The translations under genes were made by a program, and so were the position numbers. From the NCBI RefSeq assembly GCF_000187465.1, contig NZ_GL732439.1, forward strand, positions 665,060-729,059: DNA of 64,000 bases, given 5' to 3'. The stretch's first letter is position 1; each line of letters starts with the position of its first letter. Below are positions 17,301 to 26,872 of the stretch, piece after piece. The notes beneath the pieces are model-generated. The model did not search any database. It saw only the letters and a list, made by a program, of their open reading frames with translations, and had not been told where the DNA came from. Source of the stretch: Streptococcus infantis ATCC 700779. Its GTDB lineage: Bacteria; Bacillota; Bacilli; Lactobacillales; Streptococcaceae.

Positions 17301-18953
17301 TTACAACTTCATAGATTCAATTTTCTCGGAATCAGGTGTAACACGAAGAGTTTTTTGACCGGTATAGGTAACAAAACCAGGTTTTCCACCAGTCGGTTTA
17401 TTGAGTTTTTTAACCTCAATCATATCCACTTGAACGAGATTAGAAAGACGTCCTTTCGAATAGTAGGCTGCGAGTTCTGCAGCATCCGTCTTGACTTCGT
17501 CAGAAGGATTCAGGTTTCCTGAGATGACCACGTGGCTTCCTGGGATATTCTTAGCATGGAACCAAAGTTCCTCTTTGCGTGCAATCTTAAAGGTTAATTC
17601 CTCGTTTTGAAGATTGTTTCGTCCAACGAGAATAATGGTTTTCCCATCGCTAGCCAGATATTTCTCTGGCTTTTTACGCTTTTGAATTTTTTCGCGTTGA
17701 CGTCTTCTAATAAAGCCTGTTTGAATTAATTCTTCACGAATTTCAGCGATTTCATCTAATCCAGCTTGATTAAGAACTGTCTCAACACTTTCCAGATAGA
17801 GAATGGTTGACTTGGTTTCTTCAATTAGATCAGTCAGATATTTAACAGCTTCTTTGAGTTTCTGGTAGCGTTTGAAGTAGCGTTGGGCATTTTGGTTGGG
17901 AGTCAAGGCCTTATCAAGCGCGATTGTAACTGGTTGATTAGTGTAATAATTATCTAAAACCACCTGATCTTGGTCATTTGGAACTTGATGAAGGAAAGTC
18001 GTTAGTAACTCGCCTTTTTGACGAAATTCCTCAGCATTTTCGGTAGCAAGCAGTTCTTTTTCTTGTTTCTTAAGCTTTTGACGATTTTTTTGCAGTTCAT
18101 TCTCAACTCGGCGAATGAGTTCGCTAGCCTGTTGTTTGACGCGATCACGTTCTGCCTTATCTTTGTAAAAAACATCAAGAAGTTGAGATAAGCTTGAAAA
18201 ATGTCCTTCAATTTTAGTTGAAAAAGGGACACAGGAAAAAGACTTATCAGTTAAGCATGGGTTGGTTTCTTGCTTAAAAAAGTCACGAAAATTAGAAAAC
18301 CTATCATCAGTTAATAAATTCTCTAATTCAATTGCTGTATCACGGCCTAAACCTTGAAAGAGGCTTTGAAGGTTTTTAGCTGTCAATTCCTGTGTTTGTA
18401 GTATTTCAAAAAGTTTTTCATCCTTAATGGTAAAAGGATTGAGGGCCTCTGTACTTGGTGGGGCTATGTAAGTTGCACCAGGTAGGAGTGTACGGTAACT
18501 ATTTTGAGAGAAACCAATGTGTTTGATAACCTCAAGAACTTTGCTGCTAGACTTATCTACGAGGAGGATATTACTATGTTTACCCATAATCTCAATGATG
18601 AGAGTGGCTTGAATATCGTCCCCAATCTCATTCTTATTAGAAACAGTGATTTCAACGATTCGATCGTTTTCAATCTGCTCGATAGACTCGATAACAGCAC
18701 CCTGTAAATATTTCCTTAAAACCATGATAAAGGTAGAAGGTTGAGCAGGGTTTTCAAAGGTCGTTTCTGTCAACTGGATGCGTCCAAAAACAGGATGAGC
18801 AGAAAGGAGCAGACGATGACTTTGGCGATTGCTACGGATTTGTAAGACCAATTCTTGATCAAAGGGTTGATTAATTTTTTGAATGCGACCGTTTAGTAGT
18901 TTAGCTCGCAATTCCTCAACCATGTGGTGTAAAAAAAATCCATCAAATGACAT
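17301..18953 (-). CDS. pavA: NFACT family protein: PavA/FbpA fibronectin-binding protein, RqcH-like
   Basis: 550 residues with an N-terminal NFACT domain, two coiled coils and a C-terminal NFACT-R domain (LWFHAKNIPGSHVVI). Known in streptococci as a surface-associated fibronectin-binding adhesin without a signal peptide; the same family includes RqcH, which adds alanine tails to stalled nascent chains. The Asp97-Arg98 pair needed by RqcH for tail synthesis is present (IENDRIVEI). I chose ATG 18953, with AAGGAGAG upstream, over a start 27 bases earlier. Both roles are from family knowledge. Confidence 0.92.
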   Translation of the reverse strand: MSFDGFFLHHMVEELRAKLLNGRIQKINQPFDQELVLQIRSNRQSHRLLLSAHPVFGRIQLTETTFENPAQPSTFIMVLRKYLQGAVIESIEQIENDRIVEITVSNKNEIGDDIQATLIIEIMGKHSNILLVDKSSSKVLEVIKHIGFSQNSYRTLLPGATYIAPPSTEALNPFTIKDEKLFEILQTQELTAKNLQSLFQGLGRDTAIELENLLTDDRFSNFRDFFKQETNPCLTDKSFSCVPFSTKIEGHFSSLSQLLDVFYKDKAERDRVKQQASELIRRVENELQKNRQKLKKQEKELLATENAEEFRQKGELLTTFLHQVPNDQDQVVLDNYYTNQPVTIALDKALTPNQNAQRYFKRYQKLKEAVKYLTDLIEETKSTILYLESVETVLNQAGLDEIAEIREELIQTGFIRRRQREKIQKRKKPEKYLASDGKTIILVGRNNLQNEELTFKIARKEELWFHAKNIPGSHVVISGNLNPSDEVKTDAAELAAYYSKGRLSNLVQVDMIEVKKLNKPTGGKPGFVTYTGQKTLRVTPDSEKIESMKL

Positions 18954-18983
18954 GGTTCTCTCCTTATGAATGTATTCCATAGT

Positions 18984-19028
18984 ATTATATCAAAAAGGTA
19001 GAATAAAATCATAGAAATATGGTATAAT
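18984..19028. promoter_or_regulatory. Divergent extended -10 promoters for pavA and ybeY
   Basis: Minus strand: TGA-TATAAT (18984-18989) for pavA. Plus strand: TGG-TATAAT (19023-19028) for the ybeY-era-coaE operon. Both carry a TGn extension; -35 boxes are weak. Confidence 0.7.
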
Positions 19029-19057
19029 AAAGCCAAGTAAAGAGAATCGAGAAACAC

Positions 19058-19555
19058 ATGTATATTGAAATGGTAGATGAAACTGGTCAGGTTTCTAAAG
19101 AAATTTTAAAGCAAACTCAAGAAATTTTGGAATTTGCTGCTAAAAAAATTGGAAAAGAAGACAAGGAGATGGCAGTCACTTTTGTAACCAATGAACGCAG
19201 TCATGAACTCAATTTAGAGTTTCGTGCTACTGACCGTCCAACAGATGTTATTAGCCTTGAATATAAACCTGAATTAGAGATTACCTTTGACGAAGAGGAT
19301 TTGGCAGAAGATCCTGACTTAGCAGAAATGATGTCAGAATTTGATTCTTATATCGGCGAGTTATTCATTTCAATTGATAAAGCGCATGAGCAAGCTGAAG
19401 AGTACGGTCATAGTTTCGAACGTGAAATGGGCTTTTTAGCTGTGCACGGTTTTTTACACATAAACGGTTATGATCACTACACTCCGGAAGAAGAAGCGGA
19501 GATGTTCGGTTTACAAGAAGAAATTTTAACAGCCTATGGACTCACAAGACAATAA
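19058..19555 (+). CDS. ybeY: Endoribonuclease / rRNA maturation factor YbeY
   Basis: Metal-dependent RNase for 16S rRNA 3' maturation and ribosome quality control. 165 residues with the zinc motif [11 protein letters not shown] (His-x3-His-x5-His) and the upstream [10 protein letters not shown] signature. First gene of ybeY-dgkA-era-mutM-coaE; its 3' end overlaps dgkA by 20 bases. Confidence 0.96.
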   Translation: MYIEMVDETGQVSKEILKQTQEILEFAAKKIGKEDKEMAVTFVTNERSHELNLEFRATDRPTDVISLEYKPELEITFDEEDLAEDPDLAEMMSEFDSYIGELFISIDKAHEQAEEYGHSFEREMGFLAVHGFLHINGYDHYTPEEEAEMFGLQEEILTAYGLTRQ

Positions 19556-19931
19556 ACGAAAATGGAAGAATCGTGACTTGCTCTCAAGTTTAGATTTTGC
19601 CCTGACAGGTATTTTTACTGCCATAAAAGAAGAGCGTAATATGAGAAAGCATGCAGTGACTTCTCTCTTAGTTCTACTTGCAGGCATTGTTTTTCAAGTT
19701 TCCAGAATTGAATGGCTCTTTCTCCTATTAAGCATTTTTTTAGTAATTGCTTTTGAGATTTTGAATTCTGCTATTGAAAATGTAGTGGATTTGGCTAGCC
19801 ATTATCACTTCGATATGCTTGCAAAGAAGGCTAAAGACATGGCTGCAGGTGCAGTTCTTGTTGTGTCTTTATTTGCTGCAGTGACTGGACTTATCATTTT
19901 CATCCCTAGGATTTGGGATTTGCTATTTTAA
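19536..19931 (+). CDS. dgkA: Undecaprenol kinase (DgkA family)
   Basis: Small membrane kinase of 131 residues that phosphorylates undecaprenol in Gram-positives. Three membrane helices and the family motif [13 protein letters not shown] (with Glu and Asn that bind Mg-ATP) near residue 70. An amphipathic N-terminus precedes them. Overlaps ybeY and is followed by era after 17 bases. Confidence 0.94.
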   Translation: MDSQDNKRKWKNRDLLSSLDFALTGIFTAIKEERNMRKHAVTSLLVLLAGIVFQVSRIEWLFLLLSIFLVIAFEILNSAIENVVDLASHYHFDMLAKKAKDMAAGAVLVVSLFAAVTGLIIFIPRIWDLLF

Positions 19932-19948
19932 ACATTATAGAGGTAACT

Positions 19949-20848
19949 ATGACATTTAAATCAGGCTTCGTAGCCATTTTAGGACGTCCTAACGTTGGGA
20001 AGTCAACATTTTTGAATCACGTCATGGGGCAAAAAATTGCCATCATGAGTGATAAGGCGCAAACAACGCGTAATAAAATCATGGGAATTTATACCACTGA
20101 TAAAGAACAAATTGTCTTTATCGATACTCCAGGGATTCACAAGCCTAAAACTGCCCTCGGAGACTTCATGGTGGAGTCAGCCTATAGCACTCTTCGGGAA
20201 GTCGATACGGTTCTCTTCATGGTCCCAGCAGACGAGCCACGAGGCAAGGGCGACGATATGATCATCGAGCGTCTCAAGGCTGCTAAAGTACCAGTCATTC
20301 TCGTGGTCAACAAGATTGACAAGGTGCATCCAGACCAACTTTTGGCTCAAATCGATGATTTCCGTAATCAGATGGACTTTAAGGAAATTGTACCGATTTC
20401 AGCTCTACAAGGAAATAATGTTTCGCATTTGATCGATATTTTGAGCGAAAACTTAGAAGAAGGTTTCCAATATTTCCCGTCAGATCAAATCACCGATCAC
20501 CCAGAACGTTTCCTAGTATCAGAGATGATTCGTGAAAAAGTGTTACACTTAACGCGTGAGGAAATTCCACACTCAGTTGCAGTAGTGGTTGATTCTATGA
20601 AACGAGATGAAGAGACTGACAAGGTTCATATCCGAGCAACCATTATGGTCGAGCGTGACAGCCAAAAAGGGATTATCATCGGTAAAGGCGGTGCTATGCT
20701 CAAGAAAATTGGAACCATGGCTCGTAAAGATATCGAACTCATGCTAGGAGACAAGGTCTTCCTAGAAACATGGGTTAAGGTTAAGAAAAATTGGCGCGAT
20801 AAGAAATTAGATCTTGCCGATTTTGGTTACAACGAAAAAGAATATTAA
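19949..20848 (+). CDS. era: GTPase Era
   Basis: Essential GTPase chaperoning 16S rRNA 3' end and 30S assembly. 299 residues: G1 GRPNVGKS near residue 11, DTPG near 60, NKID near 122, and a C-terminal KH domain with [16 protein letters not shown] 19949, after AGAGGTAAC, is chosen over an in-frame start 36 bases earlier that lies inside dgkA. Next to ybeY, with which it shares 16S maturation. Confidence 0.97.
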   Translation: MTFKSGFVAILGRPNVGKSTFLNHVMGQKIAIMSDKAQTTRNKIMGIYTTDKEQIVFIDTPGIHKPKTALGDFMVESAYSTLREVDTVLFMVPADEPRGKGDDMIIERLKAAKVPVILVVNKIDKVHPDQLLAQIDDFRNQMDFKEIVPISALQGNNVSHLIDILSENLEEGFQYFPSDQITDHPERFLVSEMIREKVLHLTREEIPHSVAVVVDSMKRDEETDKVHIRATIMVERDSQKGIIIGKGGAMLKKIGTMARKDIELMLGDKVFLETWVKVKKNWRDKKLDLADFGYNEKEY

Positions 20849-20896
20849 GAAGAGGTGGGCAGGAGCCTGCTTCTTGTTTTTAGAGAAGGAGGAGCT

Positions 20897-21721
20897 ATGC
20901 CTGAATTACCAGAAGTTGAGACTGTCCGACGTGGTCTGGAAAAATTGATTCTGGGGAAGAAGATTTCAAACATTGATATTCGTTACCCCAAGATGATTAA
21001 AACTGATTTGGATGAATTTCAGAAGGAAATGCCTGGTCAAGTCATTCAAACAATGGGACGTCGTGGCAAGTATCTGCTTTTCTATTTATCAGACAAAGTT
21101 TTAATCTCTCATTTGAGAATGGAAGGCAAGTATTTTTATTACCCAGACCAAGTTCCAGAACGCAAACACGCCCATGTGTTGATTCATTTTGAGGATGGTG
21201 GTACTTTAGTCTATGAGGATGTCCGTAAGTTCGGAACTATGGAGTTGCTTGCTCCTGAGCTTTTAGAAGCTTACTTTATTTCAAAAAAACTTGGTCCGGA
21301 ACCGACTGAGAAGGATTTTGATTTAGGGAGTTTTAAACTAGCCTTGAAAAAATCTAAAAAAACAATCAAATCGCATCTTCTCGACCAGACTTTAGTTGCA
21401 GGGTTGGGAAATATCTATGTGGATGAAGTTCTTTGGAGAGCGAAAGTCCATCCTTCAAGAACCTCTAATAGTTTAACAGCACAAGAGGCTAGAAAAGTCC
21501 ATGATGAAACGATCAATGTTTTAGGTCAGGCGGTTGAAAAGGGTGGTTCAACAATTCGCACTTATACCAATGCATTTGGAGAAGATGGCACCATGCAGGA
21601 ATTCCATCAAGTATACGACAAGGCGGGTCAAGCTTGTTCGCGTTGTGAAACCATCATCGAAAAAATTCAACTAGGTGGTCGTGGAACTCACTTTTGTCCA
21701 AAATGTCAAAGGAGAAAGTGA
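20897..21721 (+). CDS. mutM: Formamidopyrimidine-DNA glycosylase (Fpg/MutM)
   Basis: Removes 8-oxoguanine and other oxidised purines and nicks the abasic site. 274 residues: the catalytic N-terminus PELPEVETVRRGL (Pro2, Glu3 after Met removal), a helix-two-turn-helix region (LLDQTLVAGLGNIYVDE), and a C-terminal zinc finger CSRC...CPKC. GGAGGAG precedes ATG 20897; an earlier in-frame start is rejected. Stop and coaE start share one base. Confidence 0.97.
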   Translation: MPELPEVETVRRGLEKLILGKKISNIDIRYPKMIKTDLDEFQKEMPGQVIQTMGRRGKYLLFYLSDKVLISHLRMEGKYFYYPDQVPERKHAHVLIHFEDGGTLVYEDVRKFGTMELLAPELLEAYFISKKLGPEPTEKDFDLGSFKLALKKSKKTIKSHLLDQTLVAGLGNIYVDEVLWRAKVHPSRTSNSLTAQEARKVHDETINVLGQAVEKGGSTIRTYTNAFGEDGTMQEFHQVYDKAGQACSRCETIIEKIQLGGRGTHFCPKCQRRK

Positions 21722-22314
21722 TGGGAAAAATAATCGGAATCACCGGTGGTATTGCGTCAGGTAAGTCCACTGTCACAGAATTTTTAAGACAAAAAGGGTT
21801 TCAAGTTGTAGATGCGGATGCAGTCGTCCACCAACTACAAAAACCAGGTGGACGACTCTATCAGGTTTTAGTGGAGCATTTTGGGGAGAAAATCCTACTT
21901 GAAAATGGTGAACTGAATCGCTCCTTGCTTGCTAGCCTTATTTTTTCAAATCCGGAAGAGCAAGAATGGTCTAAGAGAACCCAGGGTGAGATTATTCGTG
22001 AGGAGTTAGCTGCATTACGAAATCAGTTTGCTCAGACAGAAGCTCTCTTTTTCATGGATATTCCACTGCTTTTTGAGCAGAACTATGCTTCATGGTTTGA
22101 CGAAACTTGGCTAGTCTATGTAAATCGTGATGTTCAATTAGAGCGATTAATGAAACGGGACCAAATTTCAAGAGAAGCAGCTGAATCCCGTTTAAACTCT
22201 CAATGGCCTTTAGAAAGAAAAATTAGTCTTGCTAGTCACAGTCTAGACAATAATGGAAATCAGGAACAGTTGATAGCTCAAGTAGTTCAGTTGTTTGAAG
22301 AAATGTGTCTATAA
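21721..22314 (+). CDS. coaE: Dephospho-CoA kinase
   Basis: Last step of coenzyme A synthesis: phosphorylates the 3' hydroxyl of dephospho-CoA. 197 residues with the P-loop GITGGIASGKST and VVDADAVVHQL. ATG 21721 overlaps the mutM stop (TGATG) and follows GGAGAAAG. In pneumococcus pmrA follows here; in this window only 83 bases separate coaE from rpmG. Confidence 0.95.
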   Translation: MGKIIGITGGIASGKSTVTEFLRQKGFQVVDADAVVHQLQKPGGRLYQVLVEHFGEKILLENGELNRSLLASLIFSNPEEQEWSKRTQGEIIREELAALRNQFAQTEALFFMDIPLLFEQNYASWFDETWLVYVNRDVQLERLMKRDQISREAAESRLNSQWPLERKISLASHSLDNNGNQEQLIAQVVQLFEEMCL

Positions 22315-22397
22315 ATTAACATTGTTAGGAAGGAGAATTTTGGTATTGTTTGTTCAAATCATCTTAGATTGAAATAGTATCAAATACAAAAAATCTA

Positions 22398-22547
22398 GTG
22401 CGTGTAAAAATTAATCTAAAATGCTCCTCTTGTGGCAGCATGAATTATCTAACCAGTAAGAACACCAAAACACATCCAGATAAGATTGAAGTCTTAAAGT
22501 ATTGTCCCAAAGAAAGAAAAGTGACTCTACATCTTGAATCTAAGTAG
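22398..22547 (+). CDS. rpmG: 50S ribosomal protein L33
   Basis: A 49-residue L33: starts with GTG and reads [18 protein letters not shown]..., then [28 protein letters not shown] is kept, but only one cysteine remains in the second zinc pair (YCPKE instead of CPxC). There is no evident ribosome-binding site before the GTG. A good site, AGGAAGGAG, lies at about 22328 but opens only a 10-codon frame. It may be poorly translated. Followed by secG. Confidence 0.85.
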   Translation: MRVKINLKCSSCGSMNYLTSKNTKTHPDKIEVLKYCPKERKVTLHLESK

Positions 22548-22586
22548 AAATTATGGTAAAATAATAGGGATTTTAAGGAGTTTGAT

Positions 22587-22820
22587 ATGTATAACCTATT
22601 ATTAACCATTTTATTAGTATTATCTGTTGTGATTGTGATTGCAATTTTTATGCAACCAACTAAAAATCAGTCTAGCAATGTATTTGATGCCAGCTCAGGT
22701 GATTTGTTTGAACGTAGCAAAGCGCGTGGTTTTGAAGCCGTAATGCAACGTTTGACAGGAATCTTGGTCTTTTTCTGGCTAGCCATTGCCTTAGCATTGA
22801 CGGTATTATCAAGTAGATAA
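22587..22820 (+). CDS. secG: Preprotein translocase subunit SecG
   Basis: 77 residues with two membrane helices (residues 2-20 and about 53-74) joined by a polar loop containing SSGDLFERSKARGFE. Accessory subunit of the SecYEG channel. TAAGGAG precedes the ATG. It lies between rpmG and rnr, as in related streptococci. Confidence 0.93.
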   Translation: MYNLLLTILLVLSVVIVIAIFMQPTKNQSSNVFDASSGDLFERSKARGFEAVMQRLTGILVFFWLAIALALTVLSSR

Positions 22821-22830
22821 GAAAATAATG

Positions 22831-22859
22831 GGCGAGACTAGGTCTTTGCCTATTTTTAT
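22831..22859 (+). terminator. Probable terminator after secG
   Basis: GGCGAGAC pairs with GTCTTTGCC (one bulge), then a T-rich run. Confidence 0.6.
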
Positions 22860-22864
22860 TTTTA

Positions 22865-22977
22865 TACTCTTCAAAAATCTCTTCAAACCACGTCAGCTTC
22901 CATCTGCAACCTTCAAAACAGTGTTTTGAGCAACCTGCGCCTAGCTTTCTAGTTTGCTCTTTGATTTTTATTGAGTA
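22865..22977. mobile_element. RUP-like miniature element (about 113 bp)
   Basis: Imperfect terminal inverted repeats: TACTCTTCAAAAATC at one end and GATTTTTATTGAGTA at the other (12 of 15 positions match when inverted), flanked by TA. Internal segments such as TCTTCAAACCACGTCAGC and TTTTGAGCAACCTGCG look like the common intergenic repeat of mitis-group streptococci, mobilised in trans by an IS630-type transposase. Sits between secG and rnr and carries no gene. Confidence 0.75.
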
Positions 22978-23035
22978 TTAAATGATGCTTGAGAAGGTTT
23001 TACACCAAAAAAATTTAACAATCTAGAAGGAAAAC

Positions 23036-25378
23036 ATGAAAGATAGAATAAAAGAATATTTAAAAGAAAAGGGACGAGTCACTGTCAATGACTTGGCTCG
23101 AGCTCTTGGAAAGGATGGTTCCAAGGACTTTCGAGAGCTCATAAAAACCTTGTCCCTTATGGAGAGAAAGCACCAAATTCGCTTTGAAGAAGATGGTAGT
23201 CTCACCTTGGACCAAAAGAAGAAACACGAGATTACTCTTAAAGGAACTTTTCATGCCCATAAAAATGGCTTCGGCTTTGTTAGTCTCGAAGGCGAAGAAG
23301 ACGACCTTTTTGTAGGAAAAAATGATGTTAACTATGCCATTGATGGCGATACTGTTGAAATTGTAATCAAGAAGGTTGCGGATCGCCAAAAAGGAACTGC
23401 AGCTGAAGCAAAGATTATCGATATTTTAGAACACAGTTTGACGACGGTTGTTGGTCAAATCGTTCTTGATGAGGAAAAACCCAAGTATGCAGGTTATATC
23501 CGTTCAAAAAATCAAAAGATTAGTCAACCAATCTACGTTAAAAAGCCAGCTATTCAATTAGACGGTACAGAAGTTCTCAAGGTCTTTATCGATAAATACC
23601 CAAGTAAGAAACACGATTTCTTTGTCGCTAGTGTGCTAGATGTTGTCGGACATTCAACGGATGCAGGGATTGATGTTCTTGAGGTCTTGGAGTCAATGGA
23701 CATTGTATCTGAGTTTCCAGAGGCTGTTCTCAAAGAGGCAGAAAATGTGCCAGACGATCGATCAGAGAAGGATCTGGAAGGTCGTCTGGACTTAAGAGAT
23801 GAAATTACCTTTACCATTGATGGAGCTGATGCAAAAGACTTAGATGACGCTGTTCATATCAAACCATTGAAAAATGGAAATATCGAACTAGGTGTTCATA
23901 TTGCCGATGTCTCCTACTATGTGACCGAGGGTTCTGCTCTAGATAAGGAAGCCCTCAATCGTGCGACCTCTGTCTATGTAACAGACCGTGTAGTTCCAAT
24001 GCTGCCAGAGCGTCTCTCAAACGGAATCTGTTCTCTTAACCCTCAAGTGGACCGCTTGACTCAATCCGCTATTATGGAGATTGATAAAAATGGTCGTGTT
24101 CGTAATTATACGATTACACAGACTGTTATCAAGACAAGTTTCCGTATGACTTATAGTGATGTCAATGACATCCTAGCAGGTGATGAGGAGAAGAGACAAG
24201 ACTATAAGAAAATTGTTCCTAGTATCGAACTTATGGCCAAACTCCATGAGACTTTGGAAAGTATGCGAATCAAGCGTGGTGCTTTAAATTTTGATACCAA
24301 TGAAGCTAAGATTTTGGTAGATAAAAAAGGCAAGCCAGTTGATATTGTCCTTCGTCATCGTGGTGTTGCTGAACGTATGATTGAGTCCTTTATGTTGATA
24401 GCCAACGAAACAGTTGCCGAGCACTTTAGCAAGCTGGACCTTCCTTTTATCTATCGTATCCATGAGGAACCTAAAGCTGAGAAAGTTCAGAAGTTTATTG
24501 ATTATGCTTCAAGTTTTGGTTTGCGAATCTATGGGACTGCCAGTGAGATTAGTCAGGAAGCCCTTCAAGACATCATGAGTGCTGTTGAAGGAGAACCATA
24601 TGCGGATGTATTGTCCATGATGCTTCTGCGTTCGATGCAGCAGGCTCGCTATTCTGAGCATAATCACGGTCACTATGGTCTAGCCGCGGACTATTACACG
24701 CACTTTACCAGTCCGATTCGTCGTTATCCTGACCTTCTTGTTCACCGGATGATTCGTGACTATGGACGTTCTAAGGATGTAGCAGATCATTTTGAACAGG
24801 TCATTCCTGAGATTGCCACCCAGTCTTCCAACCGTGAGCGCCGTGCTATCGAGGCAGAGCGTGAAGTCGAAGCCATGAAAAAAGCTGAGTACATGGAAGA
24901 GTACGTTGGCGAAGAGTATGATGCAGTTGTTTCAAGTATTGTTAAATTTGGTCTTTTTGTTGAATTGCCAAATACAGTCGAAGGATTGATTCACATTACA
25001 AATCTGCCTGAGTTTTATCATTTTAACGAACGTGATTTGACCCTCCGTGGGGAGAAATCAGGTATTACTTTCCGAGTGGGGCAGCAGATTCGTATTCGTG
25101 TCGAAAGAGCCGATAAGATGACTGGTGAGATCGATTTCTCTTTTATTCCAAGTGAATTTGATGTTATTGAGAAAGGTTTGAAAGACTCTGGTCGTAAGGA
25201 TAGAGGGCGTCGTTCAGATAAGAAAGAAGACAAGAGAAAATCTGGTCGCTTAGGCGATAAGCGCAAGCATTCTCCAAAAGACAAGAAGAAAAAGAGCAAG
25301 AAACCTTTTTATAAGGAAGTAGCAAAGAAAGGAGCTAAGCATGGCAAAGGGCGAGGGAAAGGTCGTCGCGCAAAATAA
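23036..25378 (+). CDS. rnr: Ribonuclease R
   Basis: Processive 3'-to-5' exoribonuclease degrading structured RNA; with SmpB-tmRNA it clears defective mRNAs. 780 residues: an N-terminal helix-turn-helix-like domain, cold-shock domains, the RNB catalytic core with [13 protein letters not shown] near residue 262, an S1 domain ([22 protein letters not shown]) and a long Lys/Arg-rich tail. AGAAGGAAAAC precedes the ATG. Its end overlaps smpB by 38 bases, fitting their joint function. Confidence 0.97.
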   Translation: MKDRIKEYLKEKGRVTVNDLARALGKDGSKDFRELIKTLSLMERKHQIRFEEDGSLTLDQKKKHEITLKGTFHAHKNGFGFVSLEGEEDDLFVGKNDVNYAIDGDTVEIVIKKVADRQKGTAAEAKIIDILEHSLTTVVGQIVLDEEKPKYAGYIRSKNQKISQPIYVKKPAIQLDGTEVLKVFIDKYPSKKHDFFVASVLDVVGHSTDAGIDVLEVLESMDIVSEFPEAVLKEAENVPDDRSEKDLEGRLDLRDEITFTIDGADAKDLDDAVHIKPLKNGNIELGVHIADVSYYVTEGSALDKEALNRATSVYVTDRVVPMLPERLSNGICSLNPQVDRLTQSAIMEIDKNGRVRNYTITQTVIKTSFRMTYSDVNDILAGDEEKRQDYKKIVPSIELMAKLHETLESMRIKRGALNFDTNEAKILVDKKGKPVDIVLRHRGVAERMIESFMLIANETVAEHFSKLDLPFIYRIHEEPKAEKVQKFIDYASSFGLRIYGTASEISQEALQDIMSAVEGEPYADVLSMMLLRSMQQARYSEHNHGHYGLAADYYTHFTSPIRRYPDLLVHRMIRDYGRSKDVADHFEQVIPEIATQSSNRERRAIEAEREVEAMKKAEYMEEYVGEEYDAVVSSIVKFGLFVELPNTVEGLIHITNLPEFYHFNERDLTLRGEKSGITFRVGQQIRIRVERADKMTGEIDFSFIPSEFDVIEKGLKDSGRKDRGRRSDKKEDKRKSGRLGDKRKHSPKDKKKKSKKPFYKEVAKKGAKHGKGRGKGRRAK

Positions 25379-25808
25379 AAAGGCGCACCACGACTATACA
25401 ATCGTAGATACGCTAGAAGCAGGAATGGTCCTGACAGGAACTGAGATCAAGAGTGTTCGAGCAGCCCGCATCAATCTGAAAGATGGGTTTGCCCAGGTTA
25501 AGAATGGGGAAGTTTGGCTGAGTAATGTCCATATAGCTCCTTATGAAGAGGGCAATATCTGGAATCAGGAGCCCGAACGTCGTCGTAAACTTCTCCTTCA
25601 TAAAAAACAAATCCAGAAATTGGAGCAAGAAACCAAAGGGACAGGGATGACCTTGGTTCCTCTTAAAGTTTATATCAAAGATGGCTATGCCAAGTTACTT
25701 TTAGGACTTGCAAAAGGGAAACATGATTACGATAAACGTGAGTCTATCAAACGACGTGAGCAAGATCGTGATATCGCGCGTGTTATGAAAGCTGTTAACC
25801 ACCGATAG
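25341..25808 (+). CDS. smpB: SsrA-binding protein SmpB
   Basis: Binds tmRNA and delivers it to stalled ribosomes for trans-translation. 155 residues with [26 protein letters not shown] and the basic tail ([22 protein letters not shown]). The ATG lies inside the rnr 3' end in another frame, with AAAGGAG upstream. Confidence 0.97.
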   Translation: MAKGEGKVVAQNKKAHHDYTIVDTLEAGMVLTGTEIKSVRAARINLKDGFAQVKNGEVWLSNVHIAPYEEGNIWNQEPERRRKLLLHKKQIQKLEQETKGTGMTLVPLKVYIKDGYAKLLLGLAKGKHDYDKRESIKRREQDRDIARVMKAVNHR

Positions 25809-25822
25809 AAAGAGTGAAGAAT

Positions 25823-26683
25823 ATGGAAAAACTAGTTGCCTACAAACGCATGCCTGTCTGGAATAAAGACACCATGCCAGAGGCTGTTCAAAGAAAACAC
25901 AATACTAAGGTCGGAACCTGGGGCAAGATTACCGTATTAAAAGGGACTCTTAAGTTTATTGAGTTGACTGAAGACGGGGAAGTTATAGCCGAGCACCTCT
26001 TTGAAGCAGGTGCTGATAATCCTATGGCGCAACCTCAAGCTTGGCACAGAGTAGAAGCTGCCACAGATGATGTGGAATGGTACTTGGAATTTTATTGTAA
26101 AGCAGAGGATTATTTCCCTAAGAAATACAATACTAATCCAGTTCATTCGGAAGTTTTAGAAGCTATGGATACAGTAAAACCATGTAAGGCACTAGACCTA
26201 GGATGTGGTCAAGGAAGAAATGCACTCTTTCTAGCTCAACATGGATTTGATGTCACAGCTGTAGATCAAAATGAGCTATCTCTTGAAATCTTACAAAGTA
26301 TTGTGGAGCAAGAAGATATAGAAATGCCTGTCGGTATCTACGATATCAATTCAGCTAGCATTGGACAAATATATGATTTTATCGTATCGACTGTTGTTCT
26401 CATGTTTTTACAAGCAGATCGCATTCCGGACATTATTAAAAACATGCAGGAACAAACTTCTATCGGTGGCTATAATTTGATTGTATGTGCTATGGATACG
26501 GAAGATTATCCGTGTTCCGTTAATTTCCCCTTTACCTTCAAAGAGGGTGAGTTGGCAAATTACTACAAGGACTGGGAATTAGTGAAGTACAATGAAAATC
26601 CTGGCCATCTCCACCGTCGTGATGAGAATGGCAATCGTATTCAACTACGCTTTGCAACAATGTTGGCTAAAAAAGTAAAATAA
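25823..26683 (+). CDS. tehB: SAM-dependent methyltransferase TehB
   Basis: 286 residues. An N-terminal cupin-like DUF1971 domain (about residues 1-95) is followed by a class I methyltransferase with the SAM motif ALDLGCGQGRNALFLA. Family members methylate tellurite and selenite; the natural substrate in streptococci is unclear. I chose ATG 25823 over an in-frame GTG 9 bases earlier. Follows smpB by 14 bases. Confidence 0.9.
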   Translation: MEKLVAYKRMPVWNKDTMPEAVQRKHNTKVGTWGKITVLKGTLKFIELTEDGEVIAEHLFEAGADNPMAQPQAWHRVEAATDDVEWYLEFYCKAEDYFPKKYNTNPVHSEVLEAMDTVKPCKALDLGCGQGRNALFLAQHGFDVTAVDQNELSLEILQSIVEQEDIEMPVGIYDINSASIGQIYDFIVSTVVLMFLQADRIPDIIKNMQEQTSIGGYNLIVCAMDTEDYPCSVNFPFTFKEGELANYYKDWELVKYNENPGHLHRRDENGNRIQLRFATMLAKKVK

Positions 26684-26763
26684 ATGAATAAAAGGGATAG
26701 AGAGCAGTCGTTTTCTATTCCTTATTTCTTACGCTAATAAGAAAGGGAAATCTCAATTTATGC

Positions 26764-26769
26764 TATACT
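26764..26769 (+). promoter_or_regulatory. Probable extended -10 of the CARF-nuclease gene
   Basis: TGC-TATACT; no good -35 at 17 bases. It lies ahead of a 13-codon leader frame. Confidence 0.55.
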
Positions 26770-26786
26770 AGAAGTAGGAGAAGTCG

Positions 26787-26828
26787 ATGAAATTAAACAG
26801 AATTGTGATAGTTTTTCAACGATTCTGA
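26787..26828 (+). CDS. Possible 13-residue leader ORF
   Basis: ATG to TGA with AGGAG at good spacing, 18 bases after the -10 box. It would encode MKLNRIVIVFQRF. A small AGAC-T6-GTCT hairpin follows before the next ribosome-binding site. It may be a true leader peptide or chance. Confidence 0.35.
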   Translation: MKLNRIVIVFQRF

Positions 26829-26872
26829 TCGCCCACTATTCTTTCAGACTTTTTTGTCTAGGAGGTCTTAAG

